Shown: in pieces, positions 22,341 through 34,327 of the stretch
How the letters are laid out: the number at the start of each line of letters is the position of its first letter
How positions within the stretch are numbered: the first letter of the stretch is position 1
Assembly (NCBI GenBank): GCA_036936605.1
Contig: JAUPFV010000003.1
Span: forward strand, 105,347,278 to 105,411,277
Length of the DNA: 64,000 nucleotides
Origin: Limnanthes douglasii subsp. nivea
Taxonomy: Eukaryota > Streptophyta > Magnoliopsida > Brassicales > Limnanthaceae
Reading direction: 5' to 3'
Program-made: the position numbers and the translations under genes
Notes under the pieces: model-generated
The model's input: only the letters and a program-made list of their open reading frames with translations
The model's database searches: none
Told to the model about the DNA's origin: nothing

Positions 22341-22789
22341 AAGCTTGTTGCACCCACCGTCAGTCTCACCATACTTTGAGTGAATTCTGTAAGTGAGAGA
22401 TTTGTGTAATCGCTGATTTTTTTGCATATTATGAACATCTTCTCTTTCACCCATTGTTGTTATATATTTCAATTCTCGTAGCCATCTTCCAAAATGTTTG
22501 CTCGATTTCATGATCGAAAATAACTAATCCCATATTAGAAACTATGGCTATATAAATCATGCAAAAAATAAATAAAGATAAAATTAGTACATCATTATAC
22601 TTTTTTTAGTATTCTTGATGTAATAAAAATAAAATAATTCCCCGATAACAACGTCAAAAGTATGATAGATAAAATCGCAAGTGTACGATTATCGTGTAAA
22701 TAATAATGAGTATAACAACTCAAATTATTGAACCAAATTGAGTTATTTATCTCTATAAACATAAGTAAATAATATGGTCAATACCTAAC
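22341..22789. other. AT-rich spacer
   Basis: No gene recognised. One short minus-strand ORF overlaps the upstream end of the Athila relic. Confidence 0.4.
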
Positions 22790-23730
22790 TCTTTATAAGT
22801 TTTTATTGGTACTTGGAATGTGCGTGGGTTAAACGACCCGTCAGAAATTGTTTTTTTAATGATTTTATTATGAATAATAACATTTTTTCATGATTCTTGT
22901 GGAAACCAAAGTCTATTCTCATAATGTTATTCTCATTCTTAATAAAACTTTCCTTTGTTGGAAATATTCAACTAATCATGAGCACCACCCTCTAGGTGGA
23001 ATCTGGATTATTTGGAACTCTAGTGTGATCAATATTTCTATTTTATCTTCCTCATCCTAGCATATTCATTATCATGTGAAGCATCTCAACTCACCCATCT
23101 TTTTTCCGTTTCATTGCTATATATACTTCCAATGAAAGTACAGATAAAATTACTCTTAGGAATATGCTTCAAACCATTTCTACCTAAGATCAGGGAATCC
23201 CTTGGGTAGCCCTTGAGGATTTCAACGCAAGCCGCAATCCAGATGAACGTTATGGTTCCTCTGGTATCTAGTCTTCGACAATTGATGACTTTAACAATTG
23301 TTTCTTTAGGTTTGATTTAAATGATCTTCGATCTACCGATTTCTTCTATACCTGACATAACAAGTGTCTTTCAAACCCAATTTACTCGATGATAGATTGT
23401 GTCTTAGTTAATAACGATTGTGACAAGATTTTTCTGAATTCTTCTGCTCATTATGGTTATTCCCAATCCTCTGATCATACTACCATCACTAACCTTGGAA
23501 TGTTCCTCTATCGTAAGAAAAACCCCTTTAAATTCTTCAATATGTGGCAATCCCACCCTTTATTTAAAGATATTATTATTTCTAGTTGGAACTCTACGTG
23601 CCCTCTTCAGGGCATGAAACTAGTCTCCGTCAAAATTAACAGGCTTCAACTCTCCCTTCGAGACCTAAAAAATACTGCCCATACTGATATCAGTTTGAGA
23701 ACTTCCAATGCTTAAAATGACCTCTTCGCT
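22790..23730 (+). pseudogene. LINE endonuclease domain relic
   Basis: Reads GTWNVRGLND, then HPLGGIWIIWNSSVI, PWVALEDFNA and SMIDCVLVNNDC...SSDHTTI near 23,390-23,490, the landmarks of the L1 apurinic-type endonuclease. Frames change several times. Confidence 0.8.
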
Positions 23731-24079
23731 AACCCAAATCTTCTTGCTCTAGATCCCTCAAACCCTACCTTTATTACTAAAGAGATTGAGGTTTCCTCGA
23801 ATTATGTCTTTCTTAGTAGAGCGGAAGAATATTTACTTAAGTAAAAATCCAGAGAAAACTGGCTCAAGCTTCGGGATAAAAACACAAAATGTTTCCATAA
23901 TAGCACAAAAAATTGTTTCTTACAAAATAAAATCACCTCGATCATGAACAAACATTGAAACTTGATCACTTCTCCCACCAGCATCTCCAACTTCCTTGTC
24001 AGATATTTTACTTCATTTATGGGGACCTGACACCTATCTGGGTATCCAGGCTTTTCCAGAGTCTCCTATCTAATTTTCT

Positions 24080-25250
24080 CTAAGGTTAATCCTTCTGACA
24101 AGTCTTCTATGATTCGTCTGATCACCTATGACGAGATAAAAGAAGTTATGTTCAACATTGATAGTAAAAAATCCCCAGGTGCTGATGGTTTTAAATCGAG
24201 TTGTTTTAAAAACTCTTGGCTCATTTTTGGCAATGATATTTGTAAATGTGTCATAGAGTTATTCAACTCAAATTAAATGGAACCTTCCTGGAATACTTTT
24301 TTCATTGCGCTCATCCCGAAATCTAATACTCCTATGTAGGCCCATGACCATCGCCCTATTGTATTATGCAACATAGTCTATAAAATCATCCTTATTATTT
24401 TGGTCAACAAAATTAAAGACTATTTCCCTTACCTGATTGTTAAGTCACAATCGGTTTTAATTGTTGGAATAAATATATCCGATAATATTGTTCTCTCACA
24501 AGAATTACTTAAAGGGTGCCATCTCAACTCCAAAGGCAAATAGCTCTCATAATTGACTTGACGAAAGATTTTAACAATGTTAGATGGCATATTATCCTTG
24601 ACATTCTTGGTTTATCCAATATATTATTATACCCTCTTACAACATTAATGTTAATGAAGATCCCACTAACTTTTTTCAAGGTAGTAAATGACTCAAATAA
24701 GGGGATCATCTCTTTTCTTTATTGTTTCTTCCGGTCAAGCAAGTTATCTCTGACATCTTCAAAGAGAAAATCAACAAAAATAAATTAAAATTTTATTAGA
24801 AATGCCATAAGTTGAAAATTGTTAACTTCTGCTTTGCTGATGATCTTATGATCTTTTGTCATGGCGATATAAATTCATTGCTTCTCATTAAGGAAAGAAC
24901 TAATGAGTTCTTCATTCTCTCTAGGTTTCAAATAAGCCCAGATAAGAGCCAGATCCTCCTTTCTGGCATCAAATTCACCCTCAAGACTGATCTCATCAAC
25001 CTTTCGAATTTTAAGGCTGGCTCTCTCCCAGTGAAATACTTGGGTATTCCCCTTATCACTAGTTGTATATCCCATTTTGATTATCATCTTCTCCTCCATA
25101 AAATTACGGCCCTTATTGGCTCTTGGAATTCAAAATACCTCTCTTATGTTGGTTGTCTTCAGCTTATTAAATCAGTTCTGTTTGTTGGGCAAGTGTATTG
25201 GTCCTCCATTTTCATCATCCCCTTTAGAGTTCTTAAGGGACTCTCCTAAA
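24080..25250 (+). pseudogene. LINE reverse transcriptase relic
   Basis: Shows DSKKSPGADGFKSSCFKNSW, FFIALIPKSNTPM, HRPIVLCNIVYKI, ALIIDLTKDFNNVRW, CFADDLMIF (about 24,828, the catalytic FADD), SPDKSQIL and VKYLGIPLI. Stops occur near 24,276 and 24,541. Confidence 0.88.
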
Positions 25251-25313
25251 TCTTTCGTCGCTATCTCTGGTCTGTTCATGATTTAAAAATATTTGGAGCC
25301 AAAGTGTCATAGT

Positions 25314-25447
25314 CCTCGGTTACCGTGCCCTTGCTTGAGGGCGGCTTTGGGATTTTGGACTTAAAAGTTTGGATCACAGTCCTCAGTTACCGTGCCCTTG
25401 CTTGAGGGCGGTCTTGGGATTTTGGACTTAAAAGTCTGGAATCAAGT
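25314..25447 (+). repeat. 67-bp tandem duplication in the LINE
   Basis: Two adjacent 67-bp units begin CCTCGGTTACCGTGCCC (25314) and CCTCAGTTACCGTGCCC (25381) and differ at only a few bases. 67 is not a multiple of three, so the duplication shifts the LEGGFGILDLKVW reading frame. Confidence 0.9.
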
Positions 25448-25599
25448 GACTGTCCTTTAGCACATTAGGTCCATAATCAACAAAACTTCTAACTCTTTAT
25501 AAAACGATTGGACTAAAACCAAAAAAATAAAAAATTCTAGTAAATCTCTCCCGGCTCCACCCCCTCCTGGACATGGAGGAAACTTTTATCACCTAGGCT

Positions 25600-26345
25600 T
25601 CTGACCAGCAATCGTTTCAAGATGGCTATCGGCAACGACAAAAACACATCCTTCTGGTTTGATCCCTGGCTTTTTTCTACCTCTCTGGCATCTTACTACG
25701 GTCATTTCATTATATCTGTCAAGTTTAGGTAAGCACATTACTGTCTTTAATTTTATCTCCGATGGGCGATGGATATGGCCTCTCAACAGGAGAGCCGCCA
25801 GCACTGGGATCAGAAACAACCTTATAAAACTTCATAGCATTATTATCTCCCTTCTTCCTCCAAGCGTCCTCCTCAATGATATCCTTCTCTAGACGACAAA
25901 TAAAGGATCTCATGGATTCAAGATTAAATATGCTTACGCTGTCATTCGAACGCCTATTCCCTGTGTCGGATAGACGAGATTAGTCTGGAGTAAATTTAAT
26001 ATCTCACGCCATTCTTTCATTCTCTTGCTCGCCATTCATGGTAAGTTTACCACTCATGCGTCCTATGCAATGATGCGGATGAAAGTATTAATCATATCCT
26101 CTATGATTCTAATTTCTCCCATAGGTTATGGGAGCATGCTCGTACTAAGATTGGGATCCCCTTCCAGAATAACTCCAATTAGAACTTCTGGCTTCCCGAA
26201 GCCTCCAATTGGACTCCTTCAAATATTCTTCATATTTGGTGGCCATGCTTCGGTACTATCACTTACTATATTTGGATATAGCAAAATAACATAATCTTTA
26301 GCTCCCTTCTGAGGATTGCATTTACTATCTACTTTCGTTTACTAG
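25600..26345 (+). pseudogene. LINE C-terminal zinc-binding (zf-RVT) relic
   Basis: Reads NDKNTSFWFDPWL near 25,640 and, in mixed frames, HGKFTTHASYA...HLLYDSNFSHRLWEHARTKIGIP near 26,035-26,160, typical of the region after plant L1 RT. Confidence 0.7.
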
Positions 26346-26420
26346 TTGATCTTCGTTTCCTCTTTTTGGGAACTAAGACTTGCTGGTCTTTCTAAATTAT
26401 CATCCTCTAACTTAATGTTG

Positions 26421-26666
26421 TTTATGTCATTTGGTTTTTCACACAATTCTATGATCCTCGTCTGCTCCGTCCGCATCTTATACTGACTGGATTCAAAACT
26501 TATATTTCCTATTTGTTATTGTACTACTACTATTTGTTTATTTTCTAACATTGTTATGATCTTTTTTCGCATTTCTTTACTTGATGGCTATTCAAACTTT
26601 CCTCGGGATATACCCTAGGTATTTGTATGAACATCTTTATTTTCTTTAATGCATTTATTCAACCAC

Positions 26667-26698
<32 letters not shown>

Positions 26699-27960
26699 AT
26701 TAATATTATATAGTCACTTAAATATGTAACCCACGTATCGAATTGGAGTTTTATATTTATGGATTAAAACAAAAAAATAAATTAAAATTATTAATAATTT
26801 AAAATATATCAATATTAAAATGATTTATGATTATTGAACATGTAATTATTTTACTAAAAAATTTCAAAAATAAATTATTATAATAGTTATGCAATTCTTT
26901 AAAATCAGTCCCTTACAGTATGTTGGGATCCTCTATTGATCTAAAACAACTAACATTTTTCTATGGTTAATTATATCTCTAATATATTACAATTGAACCT
27001 TATAATCTCAGAACCTAGTTAAAATTTCAATAAATCAAAGCCGTAATATATTACTCACTTAACCTAAGATACTAATATATTTTAAAAAATATATAGATAC
27101 CTCTTTGTCTCCATTCATTCTAACAAACGGTCAATTTAACACGTAAGCAACTAAACTAAAGGCATTAAACTTAATATTAATACTAAAAAGGCATGTATGA
27201 AATTAGATTAGATTAAATTATAAAATTAAATAATAGTAAAAAATTATATATAAAAGTTTAATAAATTCAAAAAAAAAAACTTTTGTTACTATTAAACACG
27301 GTTTCAAAATAAAATAGAAGAGAAAAATAAACTAATAAAAAAAACCATAAATCTGTCACTCGCTTTCTTGAAATATAGTACTCACTATTTATAACAGGAA
27401 CCTATTCATATATAAATCCATTGAGGATATTAATTTAAACATATAAATATATATATACTTTTTTTTTATTTTTTTATGTCATTTGACTTTAATTTTTTAA
27501 TTTTTAGTTTATTTCTCTAGTTTTTAATTAATATATATCTCAATTACATATTAAATTTAAAAATAAATATATCGAAAGGATATATTATTTTTATAAATTA
27601 AACTAAGAAATAAATTAGTATAAAATATATATAACCAAAGATAAATACATTCATCACTTAATGAAGGGGGCAACAAGTGAAGAGACTCCCTGCCTATGTG
27701 GATAAAGAGAAATCCATCAAAATGAGCCTAATTTTAAAAATTATCTCAAAATCATACGAAAATAAATAGTTACATAAGCAAGTGCTGAAAATTGTCCCAT
27801 GTTAGAAATGATTGTGAGTAATAAACAAAACAAAACGATGAACGATGGATCATCTAAAGCCAAAAATCCCAAGATGAATGAATATGGTATTGAAAGAACA
27901 ATGAGTCAGTCGAATAAGAGGTTGCATTTATCTTTCATGAAAAGCTGAAGACCGTAAGTG
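26421..27960. other. AT-rich non-coding region
   Basis: Very AT-rich with no coding features seen apart from the (TA)n tract. Confidence 0.5.
26666..26714. repeat. (TA)n microsatellite
   Basis: A run of AT dinucleotides with single-base interruptions. Confidence 0.9.
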
Positions 27961-27971
27961 TTGTTGAAGAT

Positions 27972-29220
27972 TTGAATAAAAGTTCTGCCATTATGGAACT
28001 AATTGCAGAATCCAAGGTCTTAGAGTTTGTTCTTAATATGGCCGGAGAGTCTCAATTGGTTGTTGAATTTGAGAATTCTAGAGTTGAAGATGTTTTCGTC
28101 TTGGATGTTCATGCGCCAGTGATTGATGTCACATCCTTGACAACCGAATCGTATAAGGTGAATGAGCTAAGTCATTCATTATTTCAATTAATTGTTAAAT
28201 ATGTTGTGGTTGATGGTAGCTTGATACACAATATAAAGGAACTTTTAGGATGGATTTAATTGAGACTTTCAGACCACTTACACTTGTATTAGAGCAAATA
28301 TTTAAGGTTTGTAGCTAGTATATTGGTTAGACCAGTATGAGAATATTTCCTACCCTTATGTCACTTATGGATTTAGTCAAATAAACAGTTGAATCTGGGT
28401 GTTTAAGTAAGATGAAATTCCCATTTTATTTTATTCGTGTATGTGTATATGTTTTGATGTCTTTGTATGTGCATTTCAAACGCTACTTAATATTTTGACT
28501 ACTATGCATTAAGCATGTCAGACTCCTACTACCTTCAAGGATGATCTTTGACCAATATATAAAATTGTTGTTGAGCCATTTGAGGATATTACAAAGCTAA
28601 AGGCAACCCTTCAATTAGGAATAAATATCATTCAAATGACCAAGACTAAGTTTGAACATAAATGGGTGACTAAAGGGGTATTAAATGATGAGTTTCAGTT
28701 CAAAGTTGAAACCATCATTCGGCTTCAAAAGCAAGTGTATGCCAAAGCCTTCTTGATTTCAATACTCCATAGGGTGTTCAAGGCTATCACCCAACAATAT
28801 TTTCATTTACGGGGTTTGGAAGGTTCTTGCTCAAACTGACTATTCTCTACGTTGAAGTCATTTCCTCATACCATAAAAAGTTGGATAATGGTAATGTTAA
28901 ATTAGACAAAAAGCAATAGTATCGGGAAGTGGAGCATACATTAGCTCTATTTGAGATGAAAGATTTTATTGCACAGCTGGACAAGAGATTGGCCTAAAAA
29001 AGAGCTTGAAAATACATCGACGTCTGAATGCATTGAACGAACTGAATTGGTGGCTTGATTTGAATATGATTTGTTTGAAATAACTAAGGATGTGATGCAT
29101 AAAGATGATAGAAATATTATATTGCAGCTCCATGGAGAGTATCTAAAGATCAATTTAGACACATTATGGAATCATGTTCTCAATGAGAAGATGCATCAGG
29201 CGTATAAGTGGTCCACTTCT
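27972..29220 (+). pseudogene. Unrecognised protein-coding relic(s)
   Basis: Two open stretches, 27972-28259 (95 codons, acidic, MAGESQLVVEFENSRVEDVF) and 28636-28839 (67 codons, MTKTKFEHKWVTKGVL), lie on the + strand with coding-like composition. Interrupted frames continue to about 29,220 (EITKDVMHKDD, ILQLHGEYLKINLDTLW). I recognise no family. They could be exons of a decayed gene or part of an unrecognised repeat. Confidence 0.3.
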
Positions 29221-29619
29221 CCGTAGTAATAGCTTCTTATAACCTCCATGAAATGAGGTATAAAGTGTAAGAGCAGTTCATGGAAGTTGAAAGAAAATAA
29301 TTACTATGTTCGTCCGAATAATATAACGACCAAACGATGTTGTTAGGCCAGTGATTTTTCCTCATGGACAAGTTCTTTTCTTTCCCTCCCCAAGTGGAGC
29401 AGAAGAGATGGTTGTTAGAGATGATACCGCTATAGAAATAGCCAAATATTGAGGTTTGGACGCTTAAGGTAACTTGGACCCCCAATAGTCTTTTTGTAAC
29501 TTTGGTGTTTTATTTTATATTTATATAGCCCTTCAGTAAAATTTGATGATTAAAGTCCTCATTGTTGGGTTAGTTTTTATGAACCAAAATCTTCTTGGTT
29601 GTTTTTATGGTATTACAGA

Positions 29620-29816
29620 TGTAGTGAATGTTATCACTCACCATTATCATAAATGCAGTCTACATGTATAATTTGGTGGAATCATGTATTCAATGATAGT
29701 TGGTAACTCGTATGAGATAGTATAAATAGGTAAATAATATAAAAAAGATGTATCTTATTTTCCTTGATCAACAAAATTTCTACTTGATATTATCTTTGTT
29801 TTATTTTCCCATAACA
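29620..29816 (+). repeat. Element B left LTR (start approximate)
   Basis: From ACCATTATCATAAATGCAG onward it matches the repeat ending at 54848. It contains TATAAATA at 29721-29728 and ends CCCATAACA. By eye the two copies differ at roughly a tenth of sites. Confidence 0.8.
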
Positions 29817-29820
29817 AATT

Positions 29821-29838
29821 TGGCGCCGTTAGTGGGAA
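29821..29838 (+). promoter_or_regulatory. Element B primer-binding site, tRNA-Asp type
   Basis: TGGCGCCGTTAGTGGGAA, four bases after the LTR. The first ten bases match the complement of plant tRNA-Asp (TGGCGCCGTTGCCGGGGA). Confidence 0.8.
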
Positions 29839-29875
29839 CGTAACAAAAAAAACTTATAAGTAAGATTTACCAACC

Positions 29876-31560
29876 ATGTTAGTAACAAGATTAGGGATCG
29901 AGAGAGACATCCCGGAGCAGAGTGAGGCAACAGATCACCAGAGAGTTACGATAAATCCACCGGTGGGGCATGATCAATTGACCCCTATCACTATCACCAA
30001 TCCAGATGTGGTAGAAACGACTTGTGTTGAAGTAAGGCTTCCAGTAGGATAGGAAAAAATCACAACCAGATCAAACATCGTACCACCCGCACCGAAATAG
30101 ATAATGGGCCCGATTTTGTAGGAAGCTATAGGTGACGATCCAGTGGCAACACCGACAGTGCGACACTTGGAGCAGCAGGACTAGCATAAGGTGGCATGCG
30201 AGAGGGAGGCTAGAGAACATGCCACGCACGCTACCATAGTCGGGATGAATGACACTCTGCAAGCATTGGCAGCTAATGAGTCGAGGAACCAGCCGTGTTA
30301 ACCACCAATCAGGGCCTGATGTTAGTCGTGCTAACCGGGGAGACCATTCTTCCAAACGCAAGGATAAAAGAGAAGAAGAAGGAGAAAGCAGAGGAAAGAG
30401 ATGTTCCAAAGAGCAGGAATCACAGCAAGAGGCGCAACCCCATGCATCAAAGAAAGTTAGGGAGGACGAGGACGTACAGTACAATCAACTTCGACAAAAA
30501 ATGTCCGCCTACATCCTCAAATAATCTTCGTTCGTGTAGAAGATACTCGAGGCACAACTCCACATAAAGTTTGACTCTTTCAGATTGGAAGCATATGATG
30601 GAACATGGGATTTAGAAAGGAATCTAGAGTAGTTCCTCAACATGACGATGGCCTTTGACCCTCATGATGCTATGCTTTACCGCGCCCTATCTATCACCCT
30701 TAAAGGTAATGCCATAGACTGGTTCAGCAGTTTTTCGAAGGGATCTATCTACAATTTATGAGGTTTAAAGAGAGCTTTAAGAGAGAAATTTATAGGTAAC
30801 AAATACCTCCAACATGAACAAGACTCGGTTATGGATCTCTACCAAACAAAAAGATGACCATCTGACTAAAAAAAGACGGATGAAGGGCCTCGTTGGGAAA
30901 ACGCTCGTTGACCAATGCACTATGAGAATCAATCTAGATGGTTCACTCCGTTAACTGAGACCATCTCGGTAATTTATGATTGCACGAATAGGAGAACAAG
31001 ATACTAGCCCCCTCAAGTGATGAGCGTGCCCAACTTCAAAAGATCAAACATATATTTTTGCTCCCAACACAATGACCACGGTCACCCGACAGACAAATGT
31101 TGGCAGCTCAAAGAAGAAATTCAAAGGTTGATTGACAATGGTGTGCTCGTTCAGTTTGTTAAACAGAAATTTCTCCACTGAAAATCTGAGCAGAGAAATG
31201 AAGTCCGACCAGTTGATGAAGAGTAGTCTTATGAAGATAAGAGGGCAGATGCAGAAAAACCGCAATGGTTGTTCGTCATTGCGGGAGGAAATTCTCAGCT
31301 AATTGGCAACTCGAAGTTTAATGGCGGGAACGTTTCTATATCGCTGATTACTATTGCTGGAGTGTAATCTGACACTAGTGACCGTGCAAAATCGTTATTT
31401 ACCATCGCTGGAGGAAACTCTGAGGTTGCCGCGACTCGAAGTATAATAAAAGATCAATGATCAATCATGAAGTTCAAAAGGTTAAATAAAGATCAAGGAC
31501 CGATCATGAAGTTCCTACCACAACTACCGAGATCATGCCGCTGACCTACGTTTAATAATA
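29876..31560 (+). pseudogene. B gag relic
   Basis: ATG at 29876 opens LVTRLGIERDIPEQSE with stops from about 30,050. The capsid block at about 30,570-30,840 reads FDSFRLEAYDGTWDLERNLE, FDPHDAMLYRALSITLKGNA.DWF and LREKFIGNKYLQHEQDSVMDLY, the Retrotrans_gag pattern. CSQHNDHGHPTDKCWQLKEE (31,060-31,120) is the zinc-like motif seen in A. Stops and frameshifts make it non-functional. Confidence 0.85.
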
Positions 31561-31583
31561 ACGATCTAAATGGGGTCAACACG

Positions 31584-32033
31584 TTGCATGAGGACACGTT
31601 AACAGTGAATTTGGACATTGGAAGAGTAATAATAACTCGGGTATTAGTAGATGGAGGTAGCTCGAGCAATATCATCTTCAAAGCTAGCTGCAACCGTATG
31701 TATGAAGTATCACCTTACAAACCGACCCAACAAACCCTGGTGAGATATGAAGGAAAGGTATCTCAATGCGTGAGGGAGGTTGAGTTGATGGTTAAATTCG
31801 ATTATGGGGCTACTAAGAAAGGGCTTAAGACGTTATTCATGATCTCTAACGTTCTCAGTTCTTACCACGCGATTATCAGGCGACCTTGGCTGCATCAGAT
31901 GAATGCCACCCAGTGCACGTGCAGACAATGTATAAAATACCCAGTAGAGAACACGGTTAGGATCATCAGAGAAAGTCAACGAACGGTTAGGACGTGTTAT
32001 GCACTCACAGTTGACCCAACAAAACCTCTCTGA
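31584..32033 (+). pseudogene. B protease
   Basis: A 149-codon frame: HEDTLTVNLDIG, active-site loop VDGGSSSNIIF (Asp kept, DTG now DGG), FMISNVLSSYHAIIRRPWLHQMNAT and RTCYALTVDPTKPL. It ends in TGA at 32031-32033 followed at once by in-frame TAG CAA T. Confidence 0.85.
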
Positions 32034-32040
32034 TAGCAAT
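32031..32040 (+). promoter_or_regulatory. B PR-RT stop site TGA-TAG-CAA-T(TA), interrupted by element C
   Basis: In the protease frame TGA is followed by TAG CAA T; across the C insertion the next bases (51500-51501) complete TTA. UAG-CAA-UUA is the tobamovirus-type leaky stop. The extra TGA is not seen in relatives and may be a later mutation. C's TSD GCAAT lies inside this motif. Confidence 0.55.
32036..32040. repeat. Target-site duplication GCAAT, left copy (element C)
   Basis: Matches 51495-51499. Confidence 0.92.
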
Positions 32041-32350
32041 TGGTGAGTTTGATTACTTGGATTGCTTTAGTAAATTGAGAGAAGTCAGACTATGGAGAGA
32101 GAAATAGGTTTTAGAGAGATAAATAGGTTTTAGAGAGAGAAAATCAGATTGTCAAAATGATATATCTCAAAAAGCCAACCCCTTTATTAGATCTTCCCTG
32201 GCCTTTTTAAAGAGGCGTGATAACTTAACTATCAACTAATTACACGTGAGTCCCTGACTAAACTACATAGTTTTTAAATTCCTCCTCTAACTTTACAATC
32301 TGTTATAAGAAGATTTATTCTTTAGTCTTCGAAGTTCCATTTCCTCATTA
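32041..32350 (-). repeat. Element C 3' LTR
   Basis: TGGTGAGTTTGATTAC...TTTCCTCATTA; the terminal CA has become TA. It carries an extra AGAGATAAATAGGTTTT-type duplication relative to the right copy. Confidence 0.95.
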
Positions 32351-32366
32351 GTAGCCTCTTTAGTTC
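32351..32366 (-). promoter_or_regulatory. Element C polypurine tract (diverged)
   Basis: Minus strand GAACTAAAGAGGCTAC immediately before the 3' LTR, aligned with those of A and D. Confidence 0.6.
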
Positions 32367-32739
32367 TCATGTGAGTAAATAAATGAGAATAACCAGCCTC
32401 AAACATAATCAGAGGTGAAGAAAATCCCCTTATCCATAATCCAAAGTGCTTCAAACATGTTGTTATCCCATAATTTATGTCACATGCGTCGAATATATTT
32501 ATAGGTGGATAAAGCCCTCATTATCCATAATTCAACGTGTTCCAGAGATACTGTTTTACTTTAATTTTTGTCTTACACATCGAATTTTTTTAATCCAGAT
32601 ATCTTTTCCTCATATAATGATTCGAGCCGAAAACCAAGTTTAAGGTAACACTCTAAACGCTGAGTCTATCTCCTAGAAAATAATAACACCCTACGCATTA
32701 GTCTGCAATTAGACCCATAACGTGACATGCATTAGATTC

Positions 32740-33387
32740 TTATGTACGTAACCACTTCAAATTTTGCCCAATCACCATCCACTTTTCCACTTCTCGATAC
32801 CTCCTTTCTCTTTTTATAAATACCACTGTTACCCATTGTTTGATTCACAGATTAAATTCCTTGAGAGAGAAACTATAAAAAAAACCTAAAATCCCTTTGT
32901 TACCCTCAACGTCTTCTTCAATATGTTGGCTACCTTCACCGAAAACTTCAAATTTTTCGTTCAATCTTCAAATGGTTTATGAGAAAGCATCAAAAGAGTA
33001 GAAGATCTAAAGCCATAATTCTAAATAAACTCAAATCTTTGAAATCAGATAACAACGTCTTTAGAGCTTACGATTATCTATGTATTAGTATAGGGCAGAT
33101 GAATACAGAGCAGCTGGCTTAATAAGAAACACTCCTCTTGGTCTATCTTCGAAGACTATATACTACAATACCTTCGATCCTTCCAAAACTCTATTTTTTG
33201 CACGTTCTCCTCTCACAGAGGAAATCCAATCATCAAAAACTCAAACACGAAATCTCACTGAATCATTATCTCGAATTAGTCGCAGAATAAGCAAATCCTC
33301 CTCGAAGAAATCCAAAAAGACCCCTGCTCGAACAATCTTCCAAAAACTTATCCTCCTCGAACTCAGACAAAAAAGACTTTCATAGCC
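32740..33387 (+). promoter_or_regulatory. Putative promoter and leader of the C antisense gene
   Basis: CCCAATCACC at about 32,768 (CCAAT type) and TATAAA at 32815-32820 precede the conserved ATG at 33388 by about 570 bp. The leader has no clear open frame. Homologous TATA boxes occur in A and D. Confidence 0.45.
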
Positions 33388-34243
33388 ATGGGAGATGATC
33401 CTGATGTCACTTCGAATCCATCAACCACTTCTCCTCCCCCGATGGAGATTGTTGAAATGGCGACATTGTCTCAACAAAATCCCTCAAGCGATCCTCCTTA
33501 ACTGATGGACGAGGTATCTGAAGGAGAAGTCGATTTTGAAGCCATGCAATCAAATAATGAAGCTGAAACAGAAGAAGAAGCTTCGAATGAATCGGAAAAT
33601 AATGCAAAAGAAAAGGCTTGTAGACCAAGGGAAATTAAATTTCTTATCATAATATCTGATGAGAAGCGTGTGTCAATAGATGAGAACTTGAGATCTTTTG
33701 ATGCAAACTATATATTGACTCTAAAAAACGTTCCATACACATATTACGAAGAAAGCCAAGCAGTTGATCTAAAGAAGTAATGGAGAATGGGAGACAATAT
33801 TACGCTTCGTCTTCCTAGAAAAGAAGAAACACATTTAGATTGTAAAAAAGACGAACTGGTAGTCTACCTAGAAATCATCAATTGGGGTCTTCGATTTCTA
33901 CTGGACCCCATGACAGTGGATTACTTTGATATTTTAAATTTTTGTCCAACCCAACTGACAAAAAATCAATGGTTCATGCTGATTTCTGTGATCATGGCCT
34001 CCCGCTTGTCTAAAATTCCAATCTGCATCGAGGACTTCATATCTCTAACCAAATTGTCAAAGGGACCAGTGCTTCTGTTTTATTATCTCACCATGGATGA
34101 TGATTTAAAGATAATCTATGACCTACTGGAGACAGACAAATTTTAGTAGCAGAAATTTGTCTTCATTTCTAGGGCCTAGGAGAATGGCAAAGAAATATCT
34201 GAAGTTAATCATTCTAGATTGAACCTCGTCTGAAGGAGTAATC
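33388..34243 (+). pseudogene. C antisense gene, exon 1
   Basis: ATG at 33388 in a CATAGCCATGGGA context opens GDDPDVTSNPSTTSPPP. The Transposase_28-like core follows: GDNITLRLPRKEE, IINWGLRFLLDPMTVDYFDIL, FCPTQLTKNQWFMLISVIMA, LSKIPICIEDF and KFVFISRA-ENGKE. Stops at about 33,500, 33,778, 34,144 and others break the frame. It is clearly homologous to exon 1 of A and D but far diverged. Confidence 0.85.
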
Positions 34244-34327
34244 GTAAGTCTTTTAATTTTATTTCTCTAAATTATATTTTCAACTGATGTTATTCTCATT
34301 TGCTATCAACTTCTATATTCTGAACAG
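34244..34327 (+). other. Intron of the C antisense gene (84 nt)
   Basis: GTAAGT...GAACAG, phase 1 (C joined to AA ATT TTG). Same length, phase and position as in A and D, although most of its bases differ. Confidence 0.8.

Larger units (their letters stand above)
22790..26420 (+). mobile_element. L1-type LINE, decayed
   Basis: The + strand gives the plant L1 ORF2 order: endonuclease start (IGTWNVRGLNDPSEIV, 22,803), RT and a C-terminal zinc-binding domain. Numerous stops and frameshifts are present. There is no upstream ORF1 and no poly(A) tail, so it is truncated or eroded at both ends. Confidence 0.88.
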
